A stretch of DNA of 64,000 nucleotides from Pontederia crassipes (Eukaryota; Streptophyta; Magnoliopsida; Commelinales; Pontederiaceae), in NCBI GenBank assembly GCA_030549335.1, contig CM060198.1, positions 57,732,771 through 57,796,770 of the forward strand. Reading direction: 5' to 3'. How positions within the stretch are numbered: the stretch's first letter is position 1; the number at the start of each line of letters is the position of its first letter. Made by a program: the position numbers and the translations under genes. Shown in pieces: positions 1 to 11,214 of this stretch. Under the pieces are notes generated by a model. The model searched no databases. It was given only the letters and a program-made list of their open reading frames with translations, and was not told the origin of the DNA.

Positions 1-241
1 CTGGTCGTTCTTTTTCTTTGGGGGGGATCACTGACTCAATTATTAATACAAGAGATAAGATAGTGAAATATTACCCCCCTCCCACCTCCAAAAAAAAATA
101 ATAATTAAAATGTGCAAAAGCAATTACTTTTGTTCACTGGCAGAGGGTAATTTATGTGCCACCCGTGTTTTGTATTTTTCTATGAAGCCCCTCTGGACTG
201 TCTTTTCGGGGCTCGTGGTAGTTTGTGCAAATGACAATTGT
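1..241. other. Spacer, nothing recognised
   Basis: AT-rich sequence with homopolymer runs of G, C and A. I see no coding stretch, RNA gene or repeat end in it. Confidence 0.5.
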
Positions 242-250
242 TATTTGAAA

Positions 251-1751
251 TTGGATATCTTCATAAATCATTTCTAAACTATCATAATTAACTTATTTTT
301 TTAGTTTTAAATTATCATGATTTTTTAAATTTGATCTTCGAACTATCATGATTTTTTCAATTTGATCTGTCAATTTTTATGTTAACTTTGATTTTTTTTC
401 AATTATGAAAAGTTAAAAATACCCCTCCTTTCGACTTTCCCTCACAGTTTTTTCGTTGATTTTTTTTTCATTTATGAAGAGCTCAAAGGTTCTCGACGTC
501 TCCCTCCCAGTCCTCACGTTGGCCCCTCGAAACTTGCCGCCAATAGCTGTCTGTCGTCACCATTTCTCTTGGTCGTCGGTTGATCGTCGCGGTCGTCATA
601 CTTTGGCACTCGAAGGTTCTCGATGTCGCCCTCACCCATCGGACCTCTCGTCACCATCATTTCTCTTAGTTGTCGTCCGACCGCATCGGCCGTCATGTTT
701 TGGCAATCGAAGGTTTTGGATGTCGCCCTCACTTGCGAGTACCCTCATCGGCCCCTCGAAATTGGCCCCTCGAAACCTACCAACGGCCGGTGGCAAGCGA
801 TCGTCGGACCACACCGTGACCATCGCCCTCACAGTCCTCTCGTTGGCCCCTTGAAACCTGCCGCCAATGGCTTGGACTCAGATGTCATCTCTCGAACCAT
901 TTCTTTTGGCCGTCAGCTGATCGTCGTGATGGTTGTGCTTTGGCGCTCGAAGGTTCTAGACGTTTCCCTAACCTGTCGGTCCCCTCGAAACCTATTGTCG
1001 GTGGTTGGTGCCGTCTCTTGCCACCATTTTTCTTGGCCGTTGGTCAACCACTGCGGCCGTCGCGCTTTAGCGCTCAAAGGTTCTAAATGTCTCCCTCATA
1101 GTCCCCTCGCCGGCCCCTCGAAACCTGTCATCGGCAGGTGTCTCGCCACCATTTCTCCTATCGGTCGACCGCTATGATCGTCGTGCTTTGGCACTAGAAG
1201 GTTCTGGACGTCGCCCTCACCTACCGGACCTCTCGTCAACCCCAGTGGCCTAGACTCAAGTGCCGTCTCTCGCCACCATTTTTCTTGGGCATCGTTCGAC
1301 TGCAGCGGCCATCGCATTTTGACAATCGAAGGTCCTGGACATCGCCCTCACATATAGGGCCCCTCGAAACCCTGCCGCTGGCCGGTGGCAGGTGATCATC
1401 GGGCTATGCCGTGGTCATCCTCTTGTTCTCTCGTCGACCCTTTGAAACCTACTCCCGATGATCTGGACTCAAATGTCGTCTGCCATCAACCGACCGTCGC
1501 GGCGGTCGTGCTTTGGTACTCGAATGTTTTGGACCGCACCTGAGCCGGCTCCACCGCCGCAACCTTCTGCAGCAACAAAGGGAGGGTATTTTCAACTTTT
1601 CATAAATGAAAAAAAATCAAAATGAATAGAAAAGTTGATAGAAGTCGACGAAAAAATCGTAATAGTTTAGGAATTAAAAAAATATGCTTGTAGTTTGGAA
1701 TTAAATATAAAAATTTGTGATAGTTTAGGAGTGATTTATTAAAATAAACCC
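251..1751. mobile_element. Mutator-like non-autonomous element with tandem-repeat interior
   Basis: About 200 bp at each end are imperfect inverted copies. The left arm reads ATAAATCATTTCTAAACTAT; the right arm reversed reads ATAAATCACTCCTAAACTAT. The 9 bp outside are TATTTGAAA at 242-250 and TATTTGCAA at 1752-1760, which fits a 9-bp Mutator target duplication with one mismatch. No transposase is present. The interior (about 480-1560) is GC-rich and built of degenerate repeats. Open frames inside it, up to 184 codons, are probably by-products of that composition. Confidence 0.7.
480..1560. repeat. Degenerate GC-rich tandem repeat, period about 120-130 bp
   Basis: A core like CTCGAAGGTTCT followed by GACGTCGCCCTC recurs near 484, 608, 706, 947, 1076, 1195, 1327 and 1520. 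Most spacings are about 100-130 bp or twice that. Further shared blocks are CCCCTCGAAACCT and CACCATTTCTCTTGG. The array fills the interior of the surrounding Mutator-like element and stops where its arms begin. Confidence 0.65.
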
Positions 1752-1883
1752 TATTTGCAAAGGTAAAACTTGTAAGCTTGATATGCCGACAAGAACAACT
1801 GATAGTTAGCTTTTAATAATTTGTTGCAGGTGACAACTAGTAACGGAGCTAGAATAGAAATATGGGAGGGGCCAACTATATAG

Positions 1884-2464
1884 CAATGTTATAAGACCCT
1901 TCCGATCCGGTTCGACCATCGACTCGGATTGATCAACGGGTCAGGTCGGATAGGTTGGATCGAGTCGAACCGGATGGTCGGATCAGATAATATAAAATAA
2001 TAAAATAAGTTAGAGAGATTGCTATAATCTTGTTAATATATAGTATCTTATTTATAAAAAATATAAAATATAGTATAATAAAGTAAAATAAAATAATCCA
2101 GATTAAATAATATAATAAAGTAACATAACATCAGCATAAATAAAAAAATTATTGTGAAGTAGTTATAAATAAAAAAATAGTGAAAACATTTTATATATGT
2201 GACAAAAGAATATTAAAGTATAGATTTCAAGAAAAAAATATAATATGTTTAAATATTATAATAATTTTTTATGTTTCAATTTTATTTTCATTTCAGCAAT
2301 TGATCCGATCGGATCGGTTAAACTCGTCAAGTTGTTCGGTTGAACCCGAGTTTTGTTCGGATCAAAACGGGTCAAACCCTTCCCCGAATTTCAATCGACC
2401 CGCGGACCATTTTAAGTTCGACACCGGTCCGACTGACCGGGCCAGACTGGGTCTGACAACATTG
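1884..2464. mobile_element. hAT-type MITE
   Basis: The ends are inverted copies of CAATGTTNTNAGACCC, followed by GATC/GGTC-rich subterminal sequence. The centre is AT-rich. The flanking 8-mers CTATATAG (1876-1883) and CTATATAA (2465-2472) look like an 8-bp hAT target duplication with one mismatch. Related elements with CAAT..TC.NAAATCGG-type ends lie at 41713-42417 and 56147-56787. Confidence 0.7.
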
Positions 2465-2799
2465 CTATATAAAAGTATACATATTTTTATATTTTTTTAC
2501 AAAAATTATCTATATATTACGGGGAACTTAAAAAATTCGGAATAAATACACATCAAACTTCATTAAAAAAGTACAGATATCGGTATCGCCATGCAACTAC
2601 TGATGATATGTTTGGAACACTAGAATATTGCAGTTGCACTTTGGATCACATGTGTGCTATTTTGAAACTTGCTAATATTAAATATAGCTGTCGGACTTGG
2701 TGGTACCAATTCACCAGGCTCATTTTTAGACTGCATTTGAAAATTCCTCCAAAGTTCTAATTGAATAGTTAAGTTGATATATGAGTTCAAAATATATTT

Positions 2800-3330
2800 A
2801 CATGGAGCGAAATGCAATAATGATGAATCATGAAATTGATGTAATGAATTAATTTTTGATGAGTTTTAAATTAAAAATATAAAATATAAATTTATTACTA
2901 GTAAAAATAAAATTAAATTTTTTTATGAAAAAAATTGTTAATTATTTAAATATGAAATTAAAATTAATTATATTTAATGAAATATTTAAAATTTTAATGA
3001 AATAATAAGTAATAAATAATATTATATTATTATTTTATTATAAAATATTTTATATTTATTAAATTATTTATTTTATAAGGTAAATGTGTGAGAGAAAAGA
3101 AAAAAAAAAAAGAAAAACGAAATAAAAACTATCGTGTCAAGCAAACAGAAAAGAAAAATGATATTCCATCATTGTACTCCAGTTCGTGGAACCAGAACAC
3201 TTGGAATCATGTCACATGATATTCTGGTTTCAAATTTTGATTCCACTACAAGAATTTGATTTCAGAATCGTGTTTGGCAAGATCAGACGGAACAAAAGCA
3301 CGATTTCAATCTGATTCTATTGTCAAATGC
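2800..3330 (-). repeat. AT-rich dispersed repeat, copy 1
   Basis: Read on the minus strand, this resembles the stretches at 10530-10900 and 18440-18830. Shared features are a TTTTTCTTTT-rich lead, an AATAATTTATTTATTAAATATAAAA-like core, and a tail ending in CATTT.GCTCCAT.TAAA. It is probably an old MITE family. I could not fix its ends or a target duplication. Confidence 0.4.
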
Positions 3331-4484
3331 TGCAAGATTATTTTTATAGTCAATCTCCATATATTTAAGAAGTGATGTCGAGGACTTAATCCGTGCGACT
3401 TTAAAAAATGTTCTGTTTGCATATTAAAGATCAATCCATGGTCAAGTCCAAATAATTTGAATAAGTGATCCCGCTTGCACATATCTCGCTTGTGAAATTC
3501 TTATCAACATTCACATAAATTTGAAATCCAAACTTTACGAAGACATCACTCTAACCCTTCTTGTTATTTTTAGGGATCATTTTGATACACAGAAATATTA
3601 TAATATTTTGAACATATATAGCAGAACATAGCGTTAAAGCAGCTTTTTTTTATCAAATATCATTTTCATCAAAATCATTTAAAAAAGGTGAAGTCACCCA
3701 TTTTACTCCTCTAATTAGAATAAAAATATTATTTCAAATATATGGAATACTTGTATTTCAACTTTTTTTCCACTTTTTAACCATAATTTTTTTATCTTTA
3801 AATAATATATTATAATGATAATAACATGTCATCAATTATTTTCTAATAGCATGGTTTAATTAGAATATATCTATATATTCTCTTCATTCAAACATGCGTT
3901 CGAGTATGAATATATGTCTTATTGAATTAAATTGAAGGGATGTCATATCTCAGCTTCTTAAGGAACGGCACCAATTTTGTTCTTGGTAGGGTAGGAACAA
4001 CTCATATACTCGCAGATATTTTCTTTTGCAATTAATGATGTGGGGTTCACTTCACTTGTCCAAAAAAAAGAACGTGAGAGTAAAACTGTTCTTAGGCCTC
4101 GAGAAACACCATGCACGGAGATTGTAGAGATTTAAATTTTTTTCTGACGAGACAGCATGGCAAAAATTAAATATTCCCTCTGTTAAAATTTTTGGACGAG
4201 AGAATCATGCGTCACAAAAGAATTTAGAAAATTTAATACGATATAAAATTTTATTAAATGAAAGAATAAAAAAAATTATAAGATTAAATTACATTTTGTT
4301 TAAACTGTAACTCACTCGTAGAGACGATATGAATTATAGATCGATTAAGATTTTAAATTAATTTCGATAGTGCAAGGACGTTCGAGACATTATTAACACC
4401 CTCCATTTATTTTTATTTTTTTTGGGAAAAAAAGAAAACAGAAACAAAAAATAATGCAGGCAAGATATCCTGCTGCAGAATATG
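3331..4484. other. Spacer downstream of BBE-like gene 1
   Basis: AT-rich spacer holding the 3' side of the minus-strand gene that ends at 4485. I recognise no second gene or transposon end here. Confidence 0.4.
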
Positions 4485-6101
4485 TTACATGTCTGAGATG
4501 AGAGCAGAAAACGGTGGAATCGACTGTTCGTTCCAGAAGTAGTTCTGCGGATCAACTCTGGCCTTCACCATGGCGAGCTTCTCGAAGTTGCTCAGAAAGT
4601 ACTCCCTGCCCCAGACAGCTGCCTGCGTGTAGTTCGTCTTCCCCGGCACCTGATTCGTGCCCAGATCCCTGTCCTTGTAGTTGAGGTAAGCGGCTCTCGG
4701 GTTGCTCGACACATACGGAGCCATGAACTCGTGGAACCTCCTCATCCAGTCCAAGTGTCCCCGTGCCACCGACGCATCTGTACCAAGCCACTCCATGAAG
4801 TGCTGGATGTTGTACAGGTTGCCTCTCCGGTGAGGGAAGGCGACGGAGGTCTCAGGTATCCTGTCCATAATTCCTCCCCATGGATCCATGATCATGACCA
4901 GGGGATCGTTCGTGGAGTCCATCAGGAACTTCCATATCCCGTTCCAGGAGTTGGCGCTGATCGGAGTCCTCACGAAGTCCGACTTCGCCTTGAAGGAGGT
5001 GACGAGGTTCGGGCTTCTGTCTAACAGCGCGGTCACGTTCGAAATCCCAGCGAAAAATACGGTGGACTGCACCCAGCTCACCTCGTTGCAGTCCTTGGCC
5101 TGTAATCCCAGCTCCGAGAAGCTTTGCTGCAGCGTCGAAACGAGAGCGTCGCGCCGGCCGAGGAACATGCCCTGGAACGTGACCCGAACCGTGCGGCCGC
5201 CGGGCGAGGAGCCGTCGTTGATGGCTTGCGCGATGGTCCTCATGAATAGGTTGTCGTCGAACTTGGGCGAGACGACTTGCCATTTCTCGAGCAGCTGGGT
5301 GACGCCCTGTCCCAGGTCTTTTGTGACGGAGAACACGGTGACCGTGGCTGGAACGGGGACTAATTTGAGCTGATAAGAGACGAGGACACCAAAGTTCGCG
5401 GTGCCGCCCCCTCTTATGGCCCAGAACAGGTCCTCGCCCATGGACGCCCTGTTCAAGAGCTTGCCGTTGGCGTCGACCACCTGTGCATCCAAGATGTTGT
5501 CCGCGGACGTCCCGTACTTCCTCAACAAGGTGCCGATGCCGCCGCCACTTATCTGTCCACCGACGCCCACGGTGGGGCATAAGCCTGCAGGGAACGCCAA
5601 GATAGCGCTCTTCGTGCCAATATTATAGTAGACTTCGCCGATGGTGGCACCTGCGCCCACCCATGCAGTCTTCTGGGCCGTGTCCACCGTGACCGATCGC
5701 AGATTGACGAGATCCAGGAGGACGAACGGGTCTCCGGCCGAAACGTAGGACTGGCCCTCGTAGTCGTGGCCGCCGCTTCTCACCCGGATGCGCAGGCCGA
5801 ACTGCCTGGCGCAGGAGACGGCCGCTTGGACGTCGGGCGCGTCCTTGGGGACGGCTATGTAGGAGGGCTTCTTGGCGCCGGACGAAAGGAACCAGATGTT
5901 GCGCACGGCGGAGCGGAGGACCGCGTCGTAGGAGTTGGTGTTGGGGATGTAAAGGTTGGGGGCGTCCTTGGTCTTGTTCCTGCTGTAACCGAGGAAGCAT
6001 TGGAGGAAGGACTTGTTGGAGTCGTTGGCATCTGCTACTGTTAAACGTGCAGAGGTTGCAAAGAGAAGAAGAAGAGATAGGATTGCAGCAAGGTTCGCCA
6101 T
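4485..6101 (-). CDS. BBE-like FAD-linked oxidoreductase 1 (538 aa)
   Basis: Berberine-bridge-enzyme-like protein, a secreted flavoprotein that oxidises alcohols, sugars or alkaloids; the substrate cannot be read from sequence. It has an N-terminal signal peptide (about residues 1-24), an FAD-binding PCMH domain (about 75-250), a substrate domain, and the C-terminal BBE motif YLNYKDRDLG. Both residues for bicovalent FAD attachment are visible: His112 (SGGHDYEG) and Cys175 (AGLCPTVG). Family active-site residues Tyr114 and Gln433 are kept. The usual Tyr of SGGGYG is Ile189. Val178 sits at the oxygen-gatekeeper position. The frame stays open 50 codons further upstream, but I start at MANLAAIL because it aligns with both paralogues, has a good GCCATGG context and opens a signal peptide. 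Single exon and full length for the family. The central and C-terminal part is almost identical to gene 2. Confidence 0.93.
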   Translation of the reverse strand: MANLAAILSLLLLFATSARLTVADANDSNKSFLQCFLGYSRNKTKDAPNLYIPNTNSYDAVLRSAVRNIWFLSSGAKKPSYIAVPKDAPDVQAAVSCARQFGLRIRVRSGGHDYEGQSYVSAGDPFVLLDLVNLRSVTVDTAQKTAWVGAGATIGEVYYNIGTKSAILAFPAGLCPTVGVGGQISGGGIGTLLRKYGTSADNILDAQVVDANGKLLNRASMGEDLFWAIRGGGTANFGVLVSYQLKLVPVPATVTVFSVTKDLGQGVTQLLEKWQVVSPKFDDNLFMRTIAQAINDGSSPGGRTVRVTFQGMFLGRRDALVSTLQQSFSELGLQAKDCNEVSWVQSTVFFAGISNVTALLDRSPNLVTSFKAKSDFVRTPISANSWNGIWKFLMDSTNDPLVMIMDPWGGIMDRIPETSVAFPHRRGNLYNIQHFMEWLGTDASVARGHLDWMRRFHEFMAPYVSSNPRAAYLNYKDRDLGTNQVPGKTNYTQAAVWGREYFLSNFEKLAMVKARVDPQNYFWNEQSIPPFSALISDM

Positions 6102-6156
6102 GGCTGGCGAGCTTGATTTGCTTACGCTGCTGTGCTGTGTGGGGACTCGATGTGGT

Positions 6157-6165
6157 ATTTGATAG
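6157..6165 (-). promoter_or_regulatory. Degenerate TATA region of BBE-like gene 1
   Basis: This position corresponds to the CTATAAAT boxes of genes 2 and 3, with similar neighbours (TGTGGTATTTGATAGGGCA against TGTAGTATTTATAGGCCAA on the plus strand). On the coding strand it reads CTATCAAATA, so the TATA core carries an extra base and is weakened. It lies about 60 bp before the ATG. Confidence 0.55.
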
Positions 6166-7036
6166 GGCACGTTCAGAAGGGTTACGGAGGGTGTGGCACT
6201 GTGTACTTGGGAGTGATCCACAACTGAAAAAATAATGCACGCACAGTCCATGCCTGATTTTTTTGAGGTGAATAGAGTATTTGGAGTGATCCAATGTATG
6301 TGTTGCCTGGTAAACGCTAGATTTTTTTTAGAGCCTCATTTATCATACAAGTGAGACGATTTAATCGAATGAGTTGATTACGATCATAGGGCCAAATGAA
6401 CCATCTTACTATCAACGAAAGAAGTGATCGAATAAAATTTAAATTCCTTGTGCTTTTGCATGAAAAATTGGAAATGTGTTGCCTCCTACTTCCAGATTGT
6501 ATATGTTTGGTGTTTAAATTTTTGAAGAATTTATTACGATGTGCATCGGCACATAACAGGGACAAGATCTCATAATTTATTGGTAAAAATCGAACTGAGA
6601 TTGAAGTTGGAAGTTCAAAAGACGAGGATTGTATTCCGATCTTAACGTGTATATATTATAATATTTTATGATACAATATATTAATTTTGTTACACAATTT
6701 GCTTGTACTATGTCATGTTTGAATAAAAATATAGGAATTTGCATAATTATGCATGCATATACAATGCACATTGGTTTGGATTGCAACGAGGTTGAGCGGT
6801 GGGGAAGATCTAGTACTCTCGATTCGACCCAAGTAGATTTTTCAAAAATAGTTCGGATCCGAAAATAAATCGTTTTTTTTTTAATTATTTCGGATCCGAA
6901 GGGTTTTCTACGCAATAGCTCTGAGTGCTATTCAACATGTGTTTAATATGAAAATAAATTATATAATTATTAATTATTAAACTAAATTAAAGTTCATATA
7001 AAAATGATCAATTATATTTGAACATATATATTAATT
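6166..7036. other. Upstream spacer of BBE-like gene 1, with duplicated block from 6929
   Basis: AT-rich. From 6929 the sequence (TTCAACATGTGTTTAATATG onward) matches 14285-14430 near gene 2. The match resumes after the MITE, at about 7433-7452. No gene is seen. Confidence 0.5.
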
Positions 7037-7432
7037 AGGGGTGTTCATCTGGTCGGGTCGACCCGTGAACCCGAAGTCGGATTGGTGGTCGGGTCGGGTC
7101 ATGACCTGAAATCGACTAGACCATGGATCCGGTCGGGTACGGGTTGGAAAAATTCAACCCGAATTGACTCAACCCGACCCGATTGACCCAACTTTTTATT
7201 TTTTTCTTTTTTATTTCAACTTAATGCTTATATTTAATTTAATTTTTAAAAAATTGAAATAATATAATATTAAATAGTTAGAAAACATATTTTATGCTTT
7301 TAAAATAATATTAAATACTATTTTTATATTAAATAAAAGAGCAAGAAAAAATTTTAAAATAAGAAAATTGAATGGTCGGATAACCCGACCACCCGACCCG
7401 AATCGGGATGGGTTAGGTCGGATCCAACCCTC
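7037..7432. mobile_element. hAT-like MITE (GGGTCGGGT-rich ends)
   Basis: Starts AGGGGTGTTCATCTGGTCGG and ends with the reverse-type sequence GGATCCAACCCTCT. Both ends are rich in GACCCG/CGGGTC and the middle is AT-rich. The uninterrupted relative at 14285-14430 shows the site before insertion. A second member lies upstream of gene 3 at about 29043-29393. Confidence 0.6.
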
Positions 7433-8200
7433 TGAAATATAATGTGTAGAGATAAAAAAAGTATTAAAATTTTTATGATGAGTTAAAAATTTAAATCTCG
7501 GGGGATTAGAAAAAAATAATGTTTTCTTTTTTTTTTCATCTTAGAAGAAAAAAAATTCTTGATGTTGTTTTGAAAATTCATTCTCATTCTTCACCATCAC
7601 ATACATTTAAGTATTTCTAAATTTCTTAAGAGTTTGACATGATCCAAATAAAAATTTATAAATCTGATTTTTTTAAAGGGAAAAGAGTTGATGCTTAGCA
7701 CTTCCGCTAAGCATGCTACTTAGCACATGTCTTTACCATTGGATTTTCATCTAGTTATTTCCCTTGTCTTTTTGTTTTTTTACTCCACCGTAGCCGTTCG
7801 ATCTCATCCGATGATCAATATCTTGTCCACTAGTGAATAAACCTAACTTTCTCTCTCTCTCTCTCTCACTTGCTCCGGCGGAACGACCATGTGTGACATC
7901 TCAAGCGGCGACATCAAGTTGCGAGTGAGCAAACGACGACTGACCGAGCGAGTGGCGACCGAGCGAGTGGAGATCAAGCAAGAGGCGGCTGAGCTTGGTC
8001 GACCGACTGAGTGATGACCAAGCGAGAGGCGGCGGAGCAGCAACCGAGCGGCTCTCCACCCAAACTCTGTTTCCCTGTTCATCGAAATGCACTGACAAGG
8101 CACCGAGCTGGACGAGTTCACCTACCCTTCTTCACTCATCTCAACTGCATCGGCAATGCCTCAAGCTGGACGAGTTCATACCAGTTTGCTATCTTCTCAG

Positions 8201-8272
8201 GTAATGAAAGTATTGAAGCTGCCATTAATTGGGGTTGCAGAACATGAAGAGGATCCAGACATTGATGAGATG
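8201..8272 (+). pseudogene. UBA-domain exon fragment captured in the Pack-MULE
   Basis: Translation begins GNESIEAAINW and continues VAEHEEDPDIDEM after one extra G. This matches the ubiquitin-associated domain of plant UBA/UBX-type proteins (pattern GN.SIEAA.NW..EHE.DPDIDE). The preceding bases TTTGCTATCTTCTCAG look like an intron end, so intron and exon seem to have been captured together as genomic DNA. Only about 24 codons remain. The source gene is not in the window. Confidence 0.6.
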
Positions 8273-8279
8273 GAAATAA

Positions 8280-9390
8280 TCATGGCCAACTTCTTGATTT
8301 AATTATTTTTGTCTCTCATATATGTCTACCACATTATTGATGTATTCATAATGAAATACTTATTTAATTCTCTATAGAAGTCATTCAAGGTGGTATGAAA
8401 GTGGCATTCAAGTGAAGAATTCATGGAGATGCATCTTTGGCAATATTATGCCTTTGTGTTTGTCCATTTGGAAGAAATGCAAGTTGTCTGTGGCCTTCAT
8501 AATTTGTCGATTTGGAAGACATTGATGACTGTAACTCTCAAGTTCTTTTGCGAGAGCTATTTGAACTGTGTTATTAACTGAATCTAATTAGTTATATATA
8601 ACCAATGAACTACTGGTGTATCCCAAAAATAGACATGATGGATGATGATAGCTTTGGCTCTTGTTCATATTATAGATTTGTACCATGGGGTTTTTTTTTT
8701 TTTTTGCATCTGAAACTCATATTCTCTTGATTTGTTATTTTCTGTGAATAGTTGGACAATCTAATGAGTTCAAGTATTATTTTATTTTAGTGTATGAATT
8801 AATGAAGCCATTGTTAAATTGTCAGTCATCTTTAAGCCGTCATGTATCTAGGTAAAAGTTCATCCGTTTGCTCCAAGTGTCACAAATGGAAATATATATA
8901 GGACCAACATGAATTCCAAGATCTTTCAGCACTCAGAATCTCCCCCACAGCAAACTTTTTTGAGTTCATGCCGTTTATACCATCCTTTTTATGAGGATTC
9001 TGTTGGGAGCGTGCCATGATAATTTAGAACAAACAAAGCAAAAACCTTCTTGGCTTATGGAACCATGACAATTTTGTAGGACATGAATCATTACATGCGC
9101 TATGCTTTAATCCCTGGTTCTCGATAAAATCTATGAAAGGAAGTGAATTTGATGCGATATGTTCCCTTATGATAACTACACGTTGGAAAGTTAAAGATCA
9201 CAATTACACATAATGATGAAGTCATCAAAACCATAAGCATGAACACAATCTGCAATATTACCAATAAAAGCATAACCATTAAAAAAGAACACAACTAACA
9301 CCATAACCATTACACCAAGAACACAAGTAGCACCATAATTAACAATATTATAAAAAAGAAAATGATACAAAAATAAGAAAAAATACATAA
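8280..9390. other. Pack-MULE interior without recognised coding
   Basis: AT-rich DNA between the captured fragments. It may hold intron or 3' sequence of the captured genes. I found no further domain. Confidence 0.35.
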
Positions 9391-9392
9391 AG

Positions 9393-9668
9393 GAAACATT
9401 CTTCGGTGCACCCCACGATCAACGCCGTCCATGTAATGACGTCGTGGTGAGGCGCAACAATGAAGTGAGTAGCCACGTCTCGAGGAGGGACATCCAAGTC
9501 ACCATGTCCTTCCTTGGCATCTGGTCGGGCTCTTAAAACCAATGAATGAATGGACCTCCTGGTGCTCGAGTAGCTAGCCGATGCAGCTGGGATGAGTGAA
9601 GAAGGGTAGGTGAACTCGTCCAGCTCGAGGCCTCGCCGATGCATTTCGACGAACAGGGAAACGACGTC
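9393..9668 (-). pseudogene. Pentatricopeptide-repeat (PPR) gene fragment
   Basis: The minus frame reads DVVSLFVEMHRRGLELDEFT, continues YPSSLIPAAS, then RSIHSLVLR, and ends near DVITWTALIVGC. This is the register of PLS-class PPR proteins (organelle RNA-binding). It starts inside the right arm of the Pack-MULE and runs into its core. The left arm carries a decayed copy of the first part (about 8080-8150). There is no start codon context, organelle targeting peptide or array of repeats, so it is a captured piece and not a working gene. Confidence 0.65.
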
Positions 9669-10110
9669 CGCATGGAGAGCTGCTTGGTCGTCGCTCAGCC
9701 GCCTCTCGTTTGGTAGCCGCTCGATCGATCACCACTTGGTCCTTCGCTGCTCAACCTCCTCTTGCTTGGTCGCTGCTCGATCGATCGCCACTCGGTCGGT
9801 CACCGCTCAACGGCCTCTCCCTTGGTCGTTGCTCGCTCGATCGCCACTCGCTCGCCGCTTAATCGGTCATCGTTCGCAACTCGCTCGCTTGAGATGTTGC
9901 ACAAGATCATTCCACCGGAGCAAGTGAGTGAGCGAGCGAGTGTGAACGAGTGTGTGTGAGAGAGAGAGAGAGAGATCGGATGAGATCGAACGCTACCGTG
10001 GAGTAATAAAAAATAAAAAGACAAGGAAAATCGCTAGATGGAAATTCAATGGTTAAGACGTGTGCCAAGTAACCTGCTCAGCAAAAGCGCTGAGCAAGAC
10101 CTCTTTTCCC

Positions 10111-10529
10111 TTTTTTTTAAATGATATCAAAGTCAACATGTTAAATAATTAGGAAAATATAATTTAAACTTAAAGTATGTGTCGGACATGTTGTAACTTC
10201 TTTTTATGCTTATGTGAAATGTCATGCAAAAAAGAATTTGTATGTATCTCAACTGATTGCAAGTTGTGCACGTTGTTTTTTTTTTTTTTTTTACTTAACT
10301 ATGCACGAGTGCGTCAGATAATATCACTTCCCGTAAGAAACTCATTGGATTGATTAGTTTGGGAATTAGGTTGGACTGAATCTGTATTTTCAGTTCAGTT
10401 CTCCAAACTTTAGGTTGTGATTTGATTTTCTAAGTGAAATTAGACTGCAATAAATGTCTTAAAATCAGGGTCATATGATCTTAGTTTCAGGACTTCGATT
10501 ACACCTTTTTTTTAATCAAATCAGAGCGT
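10111..10529. other. Spacer
   Basis: AT-rich, with T-runs at about 10277 and 10541. Nothing recognised. Confidence 0.4.
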
Positions 10530-10900
10530 TGTAGCACTGTTCTTTTTTTTTTTAACCGACCTCACCTTTTTTCTAATTTTGTTTTTCATTTTTCATTTTT
10601 CATTTTTTATTTTCTCTCTTACACACATTTCTCTTATAAAATAATTTATTTGTTAAATATAAAATATTTATAATAAATTATTAAGTTAATATTATTTTAT
10701 TACTCATCATTTTATTTTAAAAAATTATTATTTCATTAAATATAAATTATTTTAAATGATTTTATATTTTAATAATATATTAATAATAAAATTATACTTT
10801 ATATTTATAATAACTATTTTGAACTCAAACATCCACTAAAAATTTTAAATAATCCATCACTTCTATTTTTTCCTATCATATCAACTCTCTAGTTTCCAAA
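10530..10900 (+). repeat. AT-rich dispersed repeat, copy 2
   Basis: Shares with 18440-18830 the series CTTATAAAATAATTTATTTG, ATTTCATTAAATATAAATTA and ACTCAAACATCCACTAAAA, in the same order. Probably an old MITE. Ends not fixed. Confidence 0.45.
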
Positions 10901-10989
10901 ATGCAGTCATTTGGAATTATAGTTTCATGCTGTGAAAGTCTTATTGTGTTCTAAATTGTTAAGTTAAAATGATATTTTATATATAAATA

Positions 10990-11140
10990 GGAGTTGGGCT
11001 GGACTGTTGAGTGGTTCTTCCTCGCTTGAGCAAGATCTCGAGTTCGAGTATGTAAATGCAAAAAAATTACGTTGAGAGCTTCACCTGTGACAACTCGGTA
11101 CGCGATCGGTTATGTTATGACATAACAGATTAGGTCACAT
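10990..11140 (+). mobile_element. tRNA-derived SINE, copy 1
   Basis: GGAGTTGGGCTGGACTGTTG then GAGTGGTTC resembles an RNA polymerase III A box. GAGTTCGAGTAT, about 40 bp on, resembles a B box. It is followed by TGTAAATGCAAAAAAATT and GAGAGCTTCACC. The same order of blocks occurs in the copies at 21655-21835 (plus) and 21303-21548 (minus). Confidence 0.6.
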
Positions 11141-11214
11141 CTCCAAAAGGAGAATAGAAAGACTTGTGTTAAATGAAATCTTCAACCCTTAGATTTTCAA
11201 CATTTAATATTTGT

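Larger units (their letters stand above)
7678..10110. mobile_element. Pack-MULE: Mutator-like element carrying PPR and UBA gene pieces
   Basis: The ends are long inverted repeats, about 475 bp on the left (7678-8153) and 530 bp on the right (9578-10110). They begin GGGAAAAGAG and share blocks such as ACTCCACCGTAGCCGTTCGA and CATCTAG.GATTTTCCTTGT. Outside lie T-runs followed by AAA on both sides (7667-7677, 10111-10121), which fit a 9-11-bp target duplication but are low in complexity. No transposase is seen. Inside are a PPR-like fragment (minus strand, 9393-9668) and a UBA-domain exon fragment (8201-8272). Such capture of host gene pieces between Mutator arms defines Pack-MULEs. The arms contain GAGCGAGTGGCGAC-type short repeats. 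Confidence 0.78.

Noticed and set aside
456-1177. Frames of 132 and 184 codons near the start of the window
   Set aside because: Composed of the tandem repeat inside the Mutator-like element. No domain and no start context.
4552-6294. Long frames on both strands inside BBE-like gene 1 (for example 242, 223 and 161 codons)
   Set aside because: Shadows of a GC-rich gene. Similar shadows occur at the same places in genes 2 and 3, and none has a domain.
7841-7868. CT microsatellite as a promoter signal
   Set aside because: It lies in the Pack-MULE arm and has an inverted partner in the other arm, so it belongs to the transposon.
10990-11140. Possible tRNA gene from the B-box-like sequence
   Set aside because: No cloverleaf can be drawn. 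The repeat copies show it is a SINE.
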